From Bacteroidota bacterium (GTDB taxonomy: Bacteria > Bacteroidota > Ignavibacteria > UBA10030 > UBA8401), in the NCBI GenBank assembly GCA_030824295.1, contig JAVBYA010000441.1, forward strand, positions 1-7,094: a stretch of DNA of 7,094 bases. The letters run 5' to 3'. Both the position numbers and the translations under genes were made by a program. The notes under the pieces were generated by a model. That model was not told the DNA's origin. It did not search any database and worked only from the letters and a program-made list of their open reading frames with translations. Numbering within the stretch: the stretch's first letter is position 1; each line of letters starts with the position of its first letter. Below are positions 6,331 through 7,094 of this stretch, piece by piece.

Positions 6331-6339
6331 ACGGTCCCG

Positions 6340-7094
6340 CTACGCGCGGATCTGCGTGATGATGGTGTCCAGGTACTTTGCCATGCGGTTCAGAAAGACG
6401 ATGTAGGCGCTCATCCATTCCGTTGGTGTGACCGGCTTCCGGCCGATGCAGTCGTTGAAGATCTTCTGGATGCTCTGCGCCAGCCGGTGTTTCCCTTCCT
6501 CCACCACCATCTCCAGGTCCGAATGATAGAACGAGTGGATCTGCTGCAGATCGCTCGGCACCTTTGAATCGACCTTCGCCTTCTGGAAGAGCGGATGCTC
6601 CGCCTTCTGCGTATCGCTCGTCTCGTAGATGAGCAGGTTCCACATGTCCATCACCAGCTTGAAGTCGTTCTCGTTCTCGCAGTCGTACTCCGGCAGCACC
6701 GAGGCGAACTTCTGCGTCTCCAGCGTCGTCTTGTAGAGCGGGAACGAACCGAGATACTGCGCGATCATGTTGATCGTTTCGCGGCGCGCCAGCACGCGCA
6801 GGCTGGCCAGGCGGATATCGGACTTGAGTTTCCGGTCCGCCGCGGCAACAGTGCCGTCCGAACCGGATTTGGATTGCTCCAGCTTCGATTTATATTCGGG
6901 GTTCGCTTTCTCTTCCGGTGAAGAGAAGAGGACTTTCGTGCGGACATCCGGCGGCAGGTCGTCGAACCGCCGCGCAGCGCTGAGGATGGCCGCCTCGTTC
7001 TCCTTTACGGAGAGCGCGGTCTCGAGCAGCGTCAGGATGAAGCGTCCTTTGTACTTAGAACGGAAGTGCGCCATATCCGCCACGATGTACAGAT
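6340..7094 (-). CDS. Unrecognised helix-rich cytoplasmic protein, 5' end uncertain or outside window
   Basis: The frame is open from the right window edge to a TAG at 6340-6342. Possible starts inside the window are GTG at 7081-7083 (247 residues) and ATG at 7072-7074. Neither has a ribosome binding site, and the frame continues upstream as LYIVADMAHF, so the true start may lie beyond the edge. I do not recognise the family. The protein is charged, has no signal peptide or membrane helix, and looks largely alpha-helical: KGRFILTLLETALSVKENEAA early, an acid/base linker with KSKLEQSKSGSDG near 65-75, then RLASLRVLARRETINMIAQYLG, and a C-terminal bundle with a helical KHRLAQSIQKIFNDCI and EWMSAYIVFLNRMAKYLDT. 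One Cys pair (YDCENEND, FNDCIG) shows no metal-site pattern. It converges on the lipoprotein gene with a 9-bp gap. Confidence 0.7.
   Translation of the reverse strand, partial: LYIVADMAHFRSKYKGRFILTLLETALSVKENEAAILSAARRFDDLPPDVRTKVLFSSPEEKANPEYKSKLEQSKSGSDGTVAAADRKLKSDIRLASLRVLARRETINMIAQYLGSFPLYKTTLETQKFASVLPEYDCENENDFKLVMDMWNLLIYETSDTQKAEHPLFQKAKVDSKVPSDLQQIHSFYHSDLEMVVEEGKHRLAQSIQKIFNDCIGRKPVTPTEWMSAYIVFLNRMAKYLDTIITQIRA

Overview
The window looks like chromosomal DNA of a moderately GC-rich member of the Bacteroidota/Ignavibacteriota (FCB) group. The main evidence is a secreted protein on the + strand with a C-terminal type IX secretion (T9SS) type A sorting domain, of the 'NYPNPFNP ... 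IYDMLGREV ... SGVYVARM ... RKLILQK' kind. Shine-Dalgarno sequences are weak or absent before several genes. No RNA gene, insertion sequence, phage gene or CRISPR array is visible.

Left part (1-3726, - strand): a four-gene cluster that appears to make or modify a cell-surface glycan. In transcription order it holds: (i) a membrane-anchored family 2 glycosyltransferase (polyprenyl-phosphate sugar transferase type) with a disordered, Pro/Gln/Arg-rich N-terminal tail of about 130 residues; (ii) a family 4 (GT-B) glycosyltransferase; (iii) a small stand-alone CZB (chemoreceptor zinc-binding) domain protein; and (iv) a class I SAM-dependent methyltransferase cut by the left window edge. The spacings are 70, 24 and 1 nt, so the last three genes at least look co-transcribed. 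A perfect 11-bp hairpin lies between the two glycosyltransferase genes, directly before the second start codon.

Middle (3727-4181): a divergent intergenic region of about 455 bp with no convincing gene. It has one perfect TATAAT element facing right.

Right part (4182-6330, + strand): a T9SS-secreted protein with Asp-box (BNR/Ycf48-like) beta-propeller repeats. It is followed 43 bp later by a predicted outer-membrane lipoprotein with beta-strand-rich character. They may form a surface-protein pair.

Far right (6340-7094, - strand): the 3' part of an unrecognised, helix-rich cytoplasmic protein that converges on the lipoprotein gene with only 9 bp between the stop codons.

The most unusual points are the zinc-sensor-type CZB protein inside a glycosyltransferase/methyltransferase operon, the long PRPER-repeat tail on the GT2 enzyme, and the intercistronic hairpin. 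I found nothing that amounts to a clearly new multi-gene system.
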